Source: Burkholderia diffusa
GTDB taxonomy: Bacteria; Pseudomonadota; Gammaproteobacteria; Burkholderiales; Burkholderiaceae
DNA: 64,000 nt
Assembly: GCF_001718315.1 (NCBI RefSeq)
Contig: NZ_CP013362.1
Location: 2,728,001-2,792,000 of the forward strand
Direction of reading: 5' to 3'
Numbering within the stretch: position 1 is the first letter of the stretch; every line of letters begins with the position of its first letter. The notes below the pieces were generated by a model. The model searched no databases, was not told the DNA's origin, and was given only the letters and a program-made list of their open reading frames with translations. Below, piece by piece: positions 45,656-55,041 of the stretch. Position numbers and translations under genes: made by a program.

Positions 45656-47434
45656 TCACTCCGAGTCGTCGTCCGTGTCGTCGTCGGCGGCGTCGGCAGG
45701 GACTTCCCCGTACTTCGCGACGACGGCCGCCTTGAACCCCTTCAGCGCCGGCTGCTGGTCGCACAGCTTGTACAGCGCCGCGAGCTGCTGCGGCCAGTCC
45801 TTCAACTCCTTCGCGAACACATGCAGGCGCGCGACCGTATCGAGGGCATCGGCTTCGCGACCGGCCAGCGCCTGCAGCGCCGCATAACGGCGCAGCACCG
45901 TCTCGCCGGGCAGCAGCGCGATCGCACGCTCATGCGCGACGAGTTTGAGCGGCAGGTTGTCCGGCGAAATCGTCAGCAGCGTGGCCGCCCCGTAATCGCC
46001 CCACGCACCGAACAGCAGCGAAGGCGCATCGCGGTACTGCGCGGCCGGATCACTGCCGTAATACAGCACTTCCGCGCGCTGGTAGTCGCGCAGCACGGGT
46101 ACCGCCGCCAGCACGCCGCCGACCGACAGCACCGCGAACAGCCCGAACGCCGCACGGCCCGGCAGGATGCGCAGCGGCTTCACGTCGAGCAGGCCGATCA
46201 CGAACATCGCCGGCAGCAGGAAGAACATGTACTGCTGCGGATATTCGACGAGCGCGTGCATCAACAGGATGCCGATCAGCGCGAGGCCGAACACGCGCGT
46301 GCTCGACTGCGGCGCGCGCACCGCGCGCACGAACCACGTCACGAGCGCGGCGACGAGCACGCCGAGACCGACGAGGCCGGACTTCGCGAGCAGGTCGATG
46401 AAGATGTCGTGCGAGTTGTTCGCGATCTCGACACCGCCGAGCGTCCGCACGAGCGCGAACTGGTGCGACGGGAACTCGCCCCAGCCGACGCCGAGCACGG
46501 GATGCTCGCGGAACATCGCAAGCCCGTACTTCCACAGCGCGAGGCGCGGCGCGATCTGCCCCGCGTCGCGCATCCGTTCGGCCGCCGACTCGGCGAGCCC
46601 CAGATGGAAATGCACGTTGGCCCAGCGCACCGCGACGTTCACCGCGACGAAAGTCACCGCGAGCGCGACCGGCATCACCCATGCACGGCGGTTGCCCGGC
46701 GCACGACGCGACTCGAGCCACGCCATCCAGAAGCCCGCGACGACCAGCACCGCGACTTGCAGCCACGGGCCGCGCGACACCGTCAGCGCGAGCCCGACCG
46801 ACAGCGCGATCGACAGCGCGAGCCATGCCCATACCGCGAGCCGGCGCGTCTGCACCAGATACATCGCGCCCGCGAGCGCGAACGCGATGTAGGTCGCCAG
46901 GTGGTTCGCCTGCGCCATGTTGCCGTACGGACGGCGATCGACCGCGATGTTGTACACCACCACGAACGGCGACACCGCGGATTCGAGATGGAACAGCTGC
47001 CCAACCTGGCTCGCGACCGCGAGCATCCCGCCGAGCAACAGCGCGCCAGACATCATTTGCGCGGTGGCTTCGGCAAGGCCCTCGCGAGCGAGCGTGTAGC
47101 CGGCCTGCATCGCGACCAGCGCGGCAGCCAGATAGCCGACCGCCAGCCAGTTCATCGACGGCACCTTCAGCGGCATCAGCGCGACCTGCGCGATCAGCAC
47201 CGCCGCGAACCCGAGCGGCGCGACGAACGCGGCCGGCGCGGCGAACGGCTCGGCCGGGCGACCCGTGCGTGCGAGCAGCACGACGGAGAGCCCCACCAGC
47301 AGATACAGCACGAGTGCGGCAAACTCGGAATAGAAGGTCGGGATCGGATACGTATGATTCGTGATCGAGTACGGCACGATCAGGGCGACAGCCAGCGCAA
47401 CGAGCGGCAACGAACGGGAAAAAGTAGAAGGCAT
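45656..47434 (-). CDS. pglL: O-oligosaccharyltransferase of the PglL/Wzy_C family
   Basis: The 592-residue inner-membrane protein has about 12 hydrophobic helices and a large periplasmic loop containing REHPVLGVGWGEFPSHQFAL and IANNSHDIFIDLLAKSGLVG, the PglL/WaaL ligase signature with the conserved His. The C-terminal 130 residues are a soluble helical domain with an acidic tail (DDDTDDDSE). PglL enzymes transfer lipid-linked glycans to Ser/Thr in periplasmic proteins; B. cenocepacia PglL is the general O-glycosylation ligase. It is 155 bp downstream of pilA on the same strand, so pilin is a likely substrate. Confidence 0.9.
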   Translation of the reverse strand: MPSTFSRSLPLVALAVALIVPYSITNHTYPIPTFYSEFAALVLYLLVGLSVVLLARTGRPAEPFAAPAAFVAPLGFAAVLIAQVALMPLKVPSMNWLAVGYLAAALVAMQAGYTLAREGLAEATAQMMSGALLLGGMLAVASQVGQLFHLESAVSPFVVVYNIAVDRRPYGNMAQANHLATYIAFALAGAMYLVQTRRLAVWAWLALSIALSVGLALTVSRGPWLQVAVLVVAGFWMAWLESRRAPGNRRAWVMPVALAVTFVAVNVAVRWANVHFHLGLAESAAERMRDAGQIAPRLALWKYGLAMFREHPVLGVGWGEFPSHQFALVRTLGGVEIANNSHDIFIDLLAKSGLVGLGVLVAALVTWFVRAVRAPQSSTRVFGLALIGILLMHALVEYPQQYMFFLLPAMFVIGLLDVKPLRILPGRAAFGLFAVLSVGGVLAAVPVLRDYQRAEVLYYGSDPAAQYRDAPSLLFGAWGDYGAATLLTISPDNLPLKLVAHERAIALLPGETVLRRYAALQALAGREADALDTVARLHVFAKELKDWPQQLAALYKLCDQQPALKGFKAAVVAKYGEVPADAADDDTDDDSE

Positions 47435-47589
47435 GAGCGAACCGGATGTCAGCAACCGGCGCACTATACAAAACTTTCCCCCCTCTGTGCGGGCCCGTCG
47501 TGCCATCACCCAGGCGGTGGGGCGGGCGCAGCCGGCTCACCGGCACGGCGGGCGACGCCGCCCGCGCACGCGGCTGCGCCGCCCCGACA

Positions 47590-48186
47590 CTACGCACGGC
47601 ACTCCGCCGGCGCATATTGCGCCGGCAACGTCGCGGCTTCCGCCGGCAACGGGCCCGCGCCCGGCGCCGGAAGTGACGACGCGGACTTGCCGGCGGCAAA
47701 GCATTCCCACGCGATCGCACCGGCCTGCATCGCGCCCTTTTTCAGCGGCACGCGCGCGGTCGGCGTATCGGCCTTGTCCGGGGCGGACGGTACCAGGACG
47801 AGCGTATTCGCGCCAGCCGCGGCGACGCGAGTGGTGAAGGCCACCGTAATCTGGCCGGTGTCGCCGTCGATCGCGACGGATTCGACGTTGCGGGTCGCGG
47901 CCGGCGGGCTGTAACCGCCGTCGAGACTCGCGCCGCTCGCGGCGTTGTCGGCAACCGCGAGCCGCGCGGACGACGCGAGCGCGAGCCCCTCGCCGACACG
48001 CGATCGCGCAAGGTAATCCTGGTACGCGGGAATCGCGTAGGCCGCGACCACGCCGACGATCGCGAGCACGATCATCAATTCGATCAGTGTGAAACCGTGT
48101 GGCCGCCAACGCGGCACCGGCCGGCGCGCGCGCCGCAGATCGGCGGCGATGCGCCGGAACAGGGAAACGGAAAAGGCTTCGAACAT
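47590..48186 (-). CDS. pilA: Type IV pilin with an unusually long leader (PilA-like)
   Basis: The 198-residue prepilin has the class III cleavage/N-methylation motif G31[19 protein letters not shown] with Glu at +5 of the mature chain, so the mature pilin is 167 residues. The 31-residue basic leader is much longer than the usual 6-7. Two cysteines near the C-terminus (AWECFAAGK and APAECRA) can form the D-region disulfide. The stretch between them is rich in Ser, Ala and Pro, typical of PglL glycosylation sites. RBS CCGGAGCC precedes the start and there is no later Met in the leader. The gene neighbours pglL. Confidence 0.9.
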   Translation of the reverse strand: MFEAFSVSLFRRIAADLRRARRPVPRWRPHGFTLIELMIVLAIVGVVAAYAIPAYQDYLARSRVGEGLALASSARLAVADNAASGASLDGGYSPPAATRNVESVAIDGDTGQITVAFTTRVAAAGANTLVLVPSAPDKADTPTARVPLKKGAMQAGAIAWECFAAGKSASSLPAPGAGPLPAEAATLPAQYAPAECRA

Positions 48187-48203
48187 GACTGGCTCCGGAA
48201 ACG

Positions 48204-48233
48204 AAAAACGCCTGCCGAATCAGGCAGGCGTTT
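48204..48233 (-). terminator. Intrinsic terminator of terC
   Basis: AAACGCCTGCC / GGCAGGCGTTT form an 11-bp stem with a 6-nt loop. On the minus strand it ends in TTTTT. It sits between terC and pilA, so pilA has its own promoter in a very short space or depends on read-through. Confidence 0.88.
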
Positions 48234-48283
48234 CGATCGTAGCCAGCGGGCCGCGACCCCGGCAGTCGGCCGGACGGCCAGCG

Positions 48284-48988
48284 TCAGTGCGCGTGCGAGG
48301 CGCCGCGACGGCGCCGCAACGCATAACCCGCAGCGACGACGAACAACGCGCCAGCGATGCTGGCGCCGTAGATCGCCGCCGGCGTATCGAGCACCGGCCA
48401 GCGGTCGCCGACCGGGTCGTGCACCATCAGCCCCCCGGCGATCCAGCCGAGCAGCCCCGCGCCGAGCGCCACGACGACCGGGAACCGATCGAGCAGCTTC
48501 AACACCAGCGTACTGCCCCACACGATGATCGGCACGCTGACGACGAGCCCGAAGATCACCAGCGCCAGCCGATGCGACGGATCGGCCTGCTCGGCCGCGC
48601 CGGCGATCGCGATCACGTTGTCGAGGCTCATCACGGCATCGGCGATCACGATCGTCTTCACCGCGTCCCACAGCCGGTCGGCCGGCTTCACGTTGTCGTG
48701 CGCATCGGCGTCCGGCGCCATCAGCTTGATGCCGATCCACAGCAGCAGTAGGCCGCCGCCGAACTTCAGGAACGGCACGTCGAGCAGCACCACCGCGAAC
48801 GCGATCAGCGCGACCCGCAGCAGGATCGCGCCGGCCGTGCCCCATACGACGCCGCGCAGCCGCTGGTTGGCCGGCAGGTTGCGGCACGCGAGCGCAATCA
48901 CGACCGCGTTGTCGCCGCCGAGGAGGATGTCGATGATGACGATCTGGAACACGGCGCCCCAGTGGAGCGACGTCAGGAATTCAAGCAT
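48284..48988 (-). CDS. TerC/YjbE-family integral membrane protein
   Basis: The 234-residue protein has seven predicted helices and the two acidic membrane motifs of the family: IIDILLGGDNAVVIALACRN and IVIADAVMSLDNVIAIAGAA. Such proteins are linked to metal-ion (manganese) efflux and tellurite resistance. A short His-containing C-terminal tail (RRRRGASHAH) is cytosolic or periplasmic. Which metal it handles cannot be read from sequence. It has its own terminator and lies downstream of sucD's terminator. Confidence 0.9.
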   Translation of the reverse strand: MLEFLTSLHWGAVFQIVIIDILLGGDNAVVIALACRNLPANQRLRGVVWGTAGAILLRVALIAFAVVLLDVPFLKFGGGLLLLWIGIKLMAPDADAHDNVKPADRLWDAVKTIVIADAVMSLDNVIAIAGAAEQADPSHRLALVIFGLVVSVPIIVWGSTLVLKLLDRFPVVVALGAGLLGWIAGGLMVHDPVGDRWPVLDTPAAIYGASIAGALFVVAAGYALRRRRGASHAH

Positions 48989-49092
48989 GAGCGGTATCGT
49001 GGGGAGCGGTTGCGGGACGGGGTGCCCGGATGAACACCGGGACAGGCATCGCGCATGCCCGGCTGCTTACAAATTCATTGCGCGAGCATAAC

Positions 49093-49121
49093 AAAAAACG
49101 CCGGCAAGGCCGGCGTTTTTT
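49093..49121 (-). terminator. Intrinsic terminator of sucCD
   Basis: CGCCGGC / GCCGGCG with a 3-nt loop is flanked by six A and six T residues, so it can act in both directions. It lies 23 bp after the sucD stop codon. Confidence 0.92.
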
Positions 49122-49143
49122 GCAGGACGAACCCACGCGTAAA

Positions 49144-50025
49144 TTACAGCGCCTTCTTGAGCAGGCGACCCATTTCCGACGGGTTGCGCGTGACGGTGAT
49201 GCCGCACGCTTCCATGATTTCCAGCTTCGCTTCGGCCGTATCAGCACCGCCCGAGATCAGCGCGCCGGCGTGGCCCATGCGCTTGCCCGGAGGCGCCGTG
49301 ACGCCAGCGATGAAGCCGACGACCGGCTTCTTCATGTTGTCCTTGATCCACTGAGCGGCGTTGGCTTCGTCCGGACCGCCGATTTCGCCGATCATCACGA
49401 CCGCATCCGTATCCGGATCGTCGTTGAACATCTTCATCACGTCGATGTGCTTCAGACCATTGATCGGGTCGCCGCCGATGCCGACTGCCGACGACTGGCC
49501 AAGGCCCAGTGCCGTCAGCTGAGCAACGGCTTCATACGTCAGCGTGCCCGAACGCGACACGACGCCGATGCGGCCCTTGCGGTGGATGTGACCCGGCATG
49601 ATGCCGATCTTCAGTTCGTCCGGCGTGATCGTGCCCGGGCAGTTCGGCCCGAGCAGCAGCGTCTTGCGGCCTTCGCGACGCATGCGGTCCTTCACTTCGA
49701 TCATGTCGCGCACGGGGATGCCTTCCGTGATGCAGATCGCGAGATCCAGGTCGGCTTCGACCGCTTCCCAGATCGCAGCGGCCGCGCCTGCCGGCGGAAC
49801 GTAGATGACCGACACGGTCGCGCCGGTTTCTGCCTTCGCTTCCTTGACGCTCGCGTAGATCGGAATGCCTTCGAAGTCTTCGCCGGCCTTCTTCGGGTTC
49901 ACGCCCGCGACGAATGCTTCGCGGCCGTTTGCGTATTCACGGCAGGCGCGCGTATGGAACTGACCGGTTTTGCCGGTAATGCCCTGCGTGATGACCTTCG
50001 TGTCCTTGTTGATCAGAATCGACAT
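49144..50025 (-). CDS. sucD: Succinyl-CoA synthetase alpha subunit
   Basis: The 293-residue subunit carries the CoA-binding Rossmann domain ([20 protein letters not shown]) and the phosphohistidine loop [14 protein letters not shown] (H252). [20 protein letters not shown] is the family signature. With SucC it makes succinate and ATP from succinyl-CoA in the TCA cycle. It lies 147 bp after sucC with an intervening hairpin. Confidence 0.97.
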   Translation of the reverse strand: MSILINKDTKVITQGITGKTGQFHTRACREYANGREAFVAGVNPKKAGEDFEGIPIYASVKEAKAETGATVSVIYVPPAGAAAAIWEAVEADLDLAICITEGIPVRDMIEVKDRMRREGRKTLLLGPNCPGTITPDELKIGIMPGHIHRKGRIGVVSRSGTLTYEAVAQLTALGLGQSSAVGIGGDPINGLKHIDVMKMFNDDPDTDAVVMIGEIGGPDEANAAQWIKDNMKKPVVGFIAGVTAPPGKRMGHAGALISGGADTAEAKLEIMEACGITVTRNPSEMGRLLKKAL

Positions 50026-50092
50026 GTATTTTGACCTCTGTTCGATTGGCGTCGCGTGCGAAGCGCGCCGCCATGCGTGTTCATTAGCGCGC

Positions 50093-50125
50093 CAAGAAAA
50101 CGCCGGGCCGCCCCAAGTTTTCTTG
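50093..50125. repeat. Hairpin between sucC and sucD
   Basis: CAAGAAAAC (50093-50101) and GTTTTCTTG (50117-50125) form a 9-bp perfect stem around a 15-nt GC-rich loop. Its position inside an operon suggests a role in mRNA processing or differential stability rather than termination. No T run follows on the minus strand. Confidence 0.5.
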
Positions 50126-50172
50126 ACCCCCCGCAGAGCCCGGCGCGTAGCGCCAGGTCCGGGGGCGCTTCT

Positions 50173-51339
50173 TTACTTGCCTGCGGCAGCCGCGACGACC
50201 TTCTGCGCAGCCTCTTCCATGCTGTCCGCCGAGATGATCGGCAGGCCCGAATCGGCCAGCATCTTCTTGCCGAGGTCCTCGTTCGTGCCCTTCATGCGCA
50301 CGACGAGCGGCACGTTCAGGTTCACGGCCTTCGAACCGGCGATCACGCCTTCCGCGATCACGTCGCAGCGCATGATGCCGCCGAAGATGTTCACGAGGAT
50401 CGCCTTCAGGCCCGGGTTCTTCAGCATCAGCTTGAACGCTTCCGTGACCTTCTCGGTCGTAGCGCCACCGCCGACGTCCAGGAAGTTCGCCGGCTCGCCG
50501 CCGAACAGCTTGATCGTGTCCATCGTCGCCATCGCGAGGCCAGCACCGTTCACGAGACAGCCGATGTTGCCGTCGAGCGAGATGTACGCGAGGTCGAACT
50601 TCGACGCTTCGATTTCAGCCGGATCTTCTTCGTCCAGGTCGCGGTACGCGACGATTTCCGGGTGGCGGAACAGCGCGTTCGAGTCGAAGTTGAACTTCGC
50701 GTCGAGTGCGGTGACCTTGCCGTCGCCCGAGACGTTCAGCGGGTTGATTTCAGCCAGCGACGCGTCGGTTTCCCAGAATGCCTTGTACAGGCCTTGCAGG
50801 ATCGCGCGCGCTTGCGGGATCGAAGCAGCCGGCACGCCGATCTTCGCTGCGAGGTCGTCGGCCTGTGCGTCGAGCAGGCCCGTCGACGGCTCGACGATGA
50901 CCTTGTGGATCAGTTCCGGGTGCTTTTCGGCGACTTCTTCGATGTCCATGCCGCCTTCGCTCGAACCCATCAGAACGATCTTTTGCGACACGCGATCGAC
51001 GACGAGGCTGACATACAGTTCCTGCTTGATGTCGGCGCCTTCTTCGATCAGCAGACGGTTGACCTTCTGGCCTTCCGGACCGGTCTGGTGCGTGACGAGC
51101 TGCATGCCGAGGATCTGGCTCGCGTATTCGCGCACCTGCTCGATCGACTTCGCCACCTTCACGCCGCCGCCCTTGCCACGGCCACCCGCGTGAATCTGAG
51201 CCTTCACGACCCACACCGGGCCGCCCAGCTCTTCTGCCACCTTGACGGCCTCATCAACCGAGAACGCCGGCTTGCCGCGCGGTACCGCGACTCCGAATTT
51301 CCGCAGGATTTCCTTACCCTGGTACTCGTGAATCTTCAT
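50173..51339 (-). CDS. sucC: Succinyl-CoA synthetase beta subunit
   Basis: The 388-residue ATP-grasp subunit binds nucleotide and succinate. [60 protein letters not shown] and [20 protein letters not shown] are diagnostic. The start follows AAGGGAAT. It is first in the sucC-sucD operon. Confidence 0.97.
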   Translation of the reverse strand: MKIHEYQGKEILRKFGVAVPRGKPAFSVDEAVKVAEELGGPVWVVKAQIHAGGRGKGGGVKVAKSIEQVREYASQILGMQLVTHQTGPEGQKVNRLLIEEGADIKQELYVSLVVDRVSQKIVLMGSSEGGMDIEEVAEKHPELIHKVIVEPSTGLLDAQADDLAAKIGVPAASIPQARAILQGLYKAFWETDASLAEINPLNVSGDGKVTALDAKFNFDSNALFRHPEIVAYRDLDEEDPAEIEASKFDLAYISLDGNIGCLVNGAGLAMATMDTIKLFGGEPANFLDVGGGATTEKVTEAFKLMLKNPGLKAILVNIFGGIMRCDVIAEGVIAGSKAVNLNVPLVVRMKGTNEDLGKKMLADSGLPIISADSMEEAAQKVVAAAAGK

Positions 51340-51407
51340 GCGTGATTCCCTTCAGTCTGAGAGTTGGATGAAATGTCGCTTAAGACGCTTCTTCGAATGA
51401 TTTCCGT

Positions 51408-52016
51408 TCATTCCTTCGTGCTGCCTTCACCGGGCAGATCCGGCCGAATCGGCCCATACCACCGCGGGTAGTACTGCCGCACGACCTCGCCGTCGAACCG
51501 CAACGCGCGGCAGCGGCCGAGCTGGAAGGGCGGTTCGGCGTGTTCGCCGTCGTGGTCCGGCCCTTCGCCGCCCTCCTCGCGCACATTCCACACATCACCG
51601 GCGAACGCCTGGATCGCTGCCGTCGGCAGCACGGCGCACAGTTCGGTGAGATGGGAGCAGCCTTCGACACCGGCGAGCAGCCGGTTCGCGTTGCGGCGGA
51701 AATTGCGGAAGAGATTGAGCCCGATGAGGGCCCGATAGGCGGGAGGGGCGGTTTGACAGTGACCGGGATAGGGAACCCACTCCGAAGACGCTTCGGCGTC
51801 GACGACATTGAGGTCACGATCGATAGTCACGCGCAGCCAGAGTTCGTGGATCGGCAGGCCCTGGGGCCGGATGCCCGACGCAAGCGCGACATCGCGCGGC
51901 TTGTGGTCGGTCAGGCAGGCTTCGATGTCCCACAAGCCGTCGCCGCGCTCGTAGGCTTCCGCTCGGATTGCGCGTCGATGTCGCAACTGACGGGGCACGG
52001 GCTCGGATAGCGGCAT
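51408..52016 (-). CDS. DUF2889 domain protein
   Basis: The 202-residue protein (MPLSEPVPRQLRHRRAIRAE; YERGDGLWDIEACLTDHKPR; GLPIHELWLRVTIDRDLNVV; GCSHLTELCAVLPTAAIQAF) matches the DUF2889 pattern. Its function is unknown; conserved Cys, His and Glu residues might bind a metal. It lies between recX and sucC on the same strand. The start at 52016 is where conserved sequence begins, and in-frame codons upstream to 52325 are not family-like. Confidence 0.88.
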   Translation of the reverse strand: MPLSEPVPRQLRHRRAIRAEAYERGDGLWDIEACLTDHKPRDVALASGIRPQGLPIHELWLRVTIDRDLNVVDAEASSEWVPYPGHCQTAPPAYRALIGLNLFRNFRRNANRLLAGVEGCSHLTELCAVLPTAAIQAFAGDVWNVREEGGEGPDHDGEHAEPPFQLGRCRALRFDGEVVRQYYPRWYGPIRPDLPGEGSTKE

Positions 52017-52162
52017 GCTGGAGGTTGAGGCCGAAGAGGAAAACCCGTGGATTTTAGCATATTGGGTATTTGAGGCATCCGGCCGCGAAGGCGGGTATTC
52101 CCGCCTGTCCGGAAACGGTTGCATTGCAGCAAAATCGCGCGCAGCGCGCGCGACCGAGCCGG

Positions 52163-52858
52163 TCAGTCGTCGATCGGGAAATCGTCGCCGACCTTCAGCA
52201 ACTTCACGATGGTCGAGCTCGAGAAGCCACGCGCGGCAAGGAAGCGCGCCTGCTTCGCGCGCTCGGCGGGCGTTTGCGGCAGTGCACCGAATTTCTTGCG
52301 CCAGACGGCCTGCGCGCGTGCCCACTCGGTCTCGCGCAGTTGCGCATTCACTTCCTCGACGAGACTGTCGCCGACCGCATGACGCTTCAGTTCGCTGACG
52401 ATGCGCGCGACGCCGACGCGCGACGCGCGGCGATGCACGAGGCTCTCGGCAAAGCGTGCGTCCGACAGCCAGCCTTCCTTTTCCAGTGCATCGAGCACCG
52501 GCTCGACGGATTCGTCCTCACCGACATACGGTGCGAGCTTGCGCGCAAGTTCGGCCCGGCTGTACTCGCGCCGGGACAAATAGCCGAGCGCGCGGCCCTT
52601 CAGCGAACGCTGCGGTTTCGACGACTTGCGCTCGGTGGCGCCGGATTCATCGCCTGAAGCAGTGCCGGCGGAACCGCCGGACGCACGACGCGTGCGACGC
52701 GGATGCTGGCTGCTGCGTGTATACACATCTTCCTTGACCGACGCAGATGCATCATCCGCACGCTCGCCCGGAAAGCTGACACCGGATACGCGACGGCGCG
52801 ACCGGTCGTGCGCGTCGAACGATTCGTCGTCGTCGAACGGATCGACCGGCGCGGTCAT
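52163..52858 (-). CDS. recX: Regulatory protein RecX
   Basis: RecX binds RecA filaments and limits recombinase activity. The conserved domain covers the C-terminal 150 residues (RALGYLSRREYSRAELARKL; LDALEKEGWLSDARFAESLV; RRASRVGVARIVSELKRHAV; FLAARGFSSSTIVKLL). The N-terminal 80 residues are a charged, Ser/Arg-rich extension. I place the start at MTAPVDPFDDDESFD (52858, 231 residues) because a recA terminator hairpin lies immediately upstream. The alternative start at 53032 overlaps the recA stop and would give 289 residues with an Arg/Ser-rich, non-conserved N-terminus. Confidence 0.8.
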   Translation of the reverse strand: MTAPVDPFDDDESFDAHDRSRRRVSGVSFPGERADDASASVKEDVYTRSSQHPRRTRRASGGSAGTASGDESGATERKSSKPQRSLKGRALGYLSRREYSRAELARKLAPYVGEDESVEPVLDALEKEGWLSDARFAESLVHRRASRVGVARIVSELKRHAVGDSLVEEVNAQLRETEWARAQAVWRKKFGALPQTPAERAKQARFLAARGFSSSTIVKLLKVGDDFPIDD

Positions 52859-52860
52859 CT

Positions 52861-52893
52861 CAAACGAAACGAGGGCATCCTCGGATGCCCTCG
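52861..52893 (-). terminator. Probable intrinsic terminator between recA and recX
   Basis: CGAGGGCATCC / GGATGCCCTCG is a perfect 11-bp stem with a 2-nt centre. On the minus strand it is followed by TTTCGTTTG. It would end most recA transcripts and allow limited read-through into recX, as known for recA-recX in E. coli. Confidence 0.75.
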
Positions 52894-53031
52894 TCGCGGT
52901 GCGGCGCGCGGCATGACTGCCCGCGCTCCGCCGGTGGGCCCCCGAGGATTCGGCTTGCCGGCCGGAGCGACCCGCCGTGTCGGGCACGTCGCTCGGTTCC
53001 GGTTCGCCAGCCTGACCTCGGCGCCCGACCA

Positions 53032-54105
53032 TCACTCTTCTTCGTCCATCGCCTCGGCTTCGTCGAGCCCTGCACCATCCGGCATGGCGGCAACGCCGAG
53101 CGATTCGCGAATGCGGTTTTCGATCTCGCGCGCGATTTCCGGATTCTCGCGCAGGAATTCACGCGCGTTATCCTTGCCCTGGCCGATCTTCTCGCCGTTG
53201 TAGCTGTACCAAGCGCCTGCCTTGTCGACGATCTTCGCCTGAACGCCGAGATCGATGATCTCGCCCTGGCGCGAAATACCTTCGCCATACAGGATGTCGA
53301 AGATCGCTTCGCGGAACGGCGGCGACACCTTGTTCTTGACGACCTTCACGCGGGTTTCGTTGCCGATCACCTCGTCGTTCTTCTTGATCGAACCGATCCG
53401 GCGGATATCCAGACGCACCGACGAGTAGAACTTGAGCGCGTTGCCGCCCGTCGTGGTTTCCGGGTTGCCGAACATCACGCCGATCTTCATCCGGATCTGG
53501 TTGATGAAGATCACGAGGCAATTCGTGCGCTTGATCGTGCCCGTCAGCTTGCGCAGTGCCTGCGACATCAGGCGAGCCTGCAGGCCCGGCAGCGAATCGC
53601 CCATCTCGCCTTCGATTTCGGCCTTCGGCACGAGCGCCGCGACCGAGTCGATGACGATCATGTCGATCGAGCCCGAGCGAACCAGCGCGTCGGTGATTTC
53701 GAGCGCCTGTTCGCCGGTGTCCGGCTGCGAGATCAGCAGCTCCGGCACGTTCACGCCGAGCTTTGCCGCATATTGAACGTCGAGCGCGTGCTCGGCGTCG
53801 ATGAAGGCTGCCGTGCCGCCCAGCTTCTGCAGTTCGGCGATGACCTGCAGCGTGAGCGTGGTTTTACCGGACGATTCCGGACCGTAAATCTCGACCACCC
53901 GGCCGCGCGGCAGGCCGCCGACGCCGAGCGCGATATCGAGACCCAGCGAGCCCGTGGAGACGACCTGGATGTCCTCGGCCGCTTCGCCGTCGCCCATCCG
54001 CATGATCGACCCCTTGCCGAACTGCTTCTCGATCTGCGCGAGTGCGGCCGCCAGCGCCTTGCTCTTCTCGGCGGTCATCCCGGAGCCCTTCTTGCTATCT
54101 TCCAT
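53032..54105 (-). CDS. recA: Recombinase A
   Basis: The 357-residue recombinase and SOS coprotease has the Walker A GPESSGKT (75-82), Walker [14 protein letters not shown], and the L1 and L2 DNA-binding loops ([20 protein letters not shown] and [17 protein letters not shown]). It drives homologous recombination and LexA self-cleavage. The start [18 protein letters not shown] at 54105 agrees with known Burkholderia RecA length. The acidic C-terminus (EAMDEEE) is typical. A perfect LexA box lies 77 bp upstream. Confidence 0.98.
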   Translation of the reverse strand: MEDSKKGSGMTAEKSKALAAALAQIEKQFGKGSIMRMGDGEAAEDIQVVSTGSLGLDIALGVGGLPRGRVVEIYGPESSGKTTLTLQVIAELQKLGGTAAFIDAEHALDVQYAAKLGVNVPELLISQPDTGEQALEITDALVRSGSIDMIVIDSVAALVPKAEIEGEMGDSLPGLQARLMSQALRKLTGTIKRTNCLVIFINQIRMKIGVMFGNPETTTGGNALKFYSSVRLDIRRIGSIKKNDEVIGNETRVKVVKNKVSPPFREAIFDILYGEGISRQGEIIDLGVQAKIVDKAGAWYSYNGEKIGQGKDNAREFLRENPEIAREIENRIRESLGVAAMPDGAGLDEAEAMDEEE

Positions 54106-54181
54106 GAATCGTCCTTTGCTATGATGAGCAGCGTCTGTCAGAGGCGCGCCCGCTTTCAAGCGCTGCCCACGAATGCAGACA

Positions 54182-54197
54182 CTGTATAAAAAAACAG
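54182..54197. promoter_or_regulatory. LexA (SOS) box of recA
   Basis: CTGT-ATAAAAAA-ACAG matches the consensus CTGT-N8-ACAG exactly, with flanking A and T extending the dyad to ACTGT...ACAGT. It covers a TATACA that can serve as the recA -10 on the minus strand. LexA repression and SOS induction of recA follow from this. Confidence 0.92.
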
Positions 54198-54295
54198 TGT
54201 TTTATGCAAGCCCGCAATGCAGGCTGCGTTGTACACGGATAACTTCGGAGACAGCCGCGCCGGCGCGAACGCCCCGCCGGCCATCGGTCAGCAAC

Positions 54296-55024
54296 ATGCG
54301 AATTCTCATCGCCGAAGACGACAGCATACTCGCGGACGGCCTCACCCGGTCACTCCGCCAATCGGGCTATGCCGTCGACCACGTGAAGAGCGGCGTCGAA
54401 GCCGATACCGCGCTGTCGATGCAGTCCTTCGACCTGCTGATCCTCGATCTCGGGCTGCCCAGGATGCCCGGGCTCGACGTGCTCAAGCGCCTGCGCGCGC
54501 GCAATTCCAATCTCCCCGTGCTGATCCTGACCGCCGCCGACAGCGTCGACGAGCGCGTGAAGGGGCTCGACCTCGGCGCGGACGACTACATGGCCAAGCC
54601 GTTCGCGCTCAACGAGCTCGAGGCGCGCGTGCGTGCGCTGACCCGGCGCGGCGCGGGCGGCGGCCCGACCGTCGTGCGCCACGGCTCGCTCGCGTTCGAC
54701 CAGGTCGGCCGAATCGCATATGCGAACGAGCGCGTGCTCGACTTGTCCGCGCGCGAGCTCGGGCTGCTCGAAGTGCTGCTGCAGCGCATCGGCCGGCTCG
54801 TGTCGAAGGAGCAGCTCGTCGACCATCTGTGCGAATGGGGCGAGGAAGTCAGCAACAACGCGATCGAAGTGTACGTGCACCGGCTGCGCAAGAAGATCGA
54901 GCCGAGCGGCGTGCGGATTTCCACCGTGCGCGGCCTCGGCTACTGCCTTGAGAAAGTCGCGCCCGCGGCGCCGGCCGACTCGCCCGCGCCCCAGTCAGCG
55001 GCCGCCGGCACGCCGCTGCGCTGA
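54296..55024 (+). CDS. OmpR-family response regulator (TctD type)
   Basis: The 242-residue protein has a receiver domain with phosphoacceptor D51 (LLILDLGLPRMPG), the conserved Thr in LILTAADS and Lys in MAKPFALNEL, then a winged-helix domain (LSARELGLLEVLLQRIG; VSNNAIEVYVHRLRKKIEPS; VRGLGYCLEKV) and an Ala/Pro-rich tail. It is followed after 17 bp by its kinase gene. The intergenic space to recA contains the LexA box, but the regulator's own promoter is not obvious. Confidence 0.92.
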   Translation: MRILIAEDDSILADGLTRSLRQSGYAVDHVKSGVEADTALSMQSFDLLILDLGLPRMPGLDVLKRLRARNSNLPVLILTAADSVDERVKGLDLGADDYMAKPFALNELEARVRALTRRGAGGGPTVVRHGSLAFDQVGRIAYANERVLDLSARELGLLEVLLQRIGRLVSKEQLVDHLCEWGEEVSNNAIEVYVHRLRKKIEPSGVRISTVRGLGYCLEKVAPAAPADSPAPQSAAAGTPLR

Positions 55025-55041
55025 ACCCGGCCGTCGCCGCG

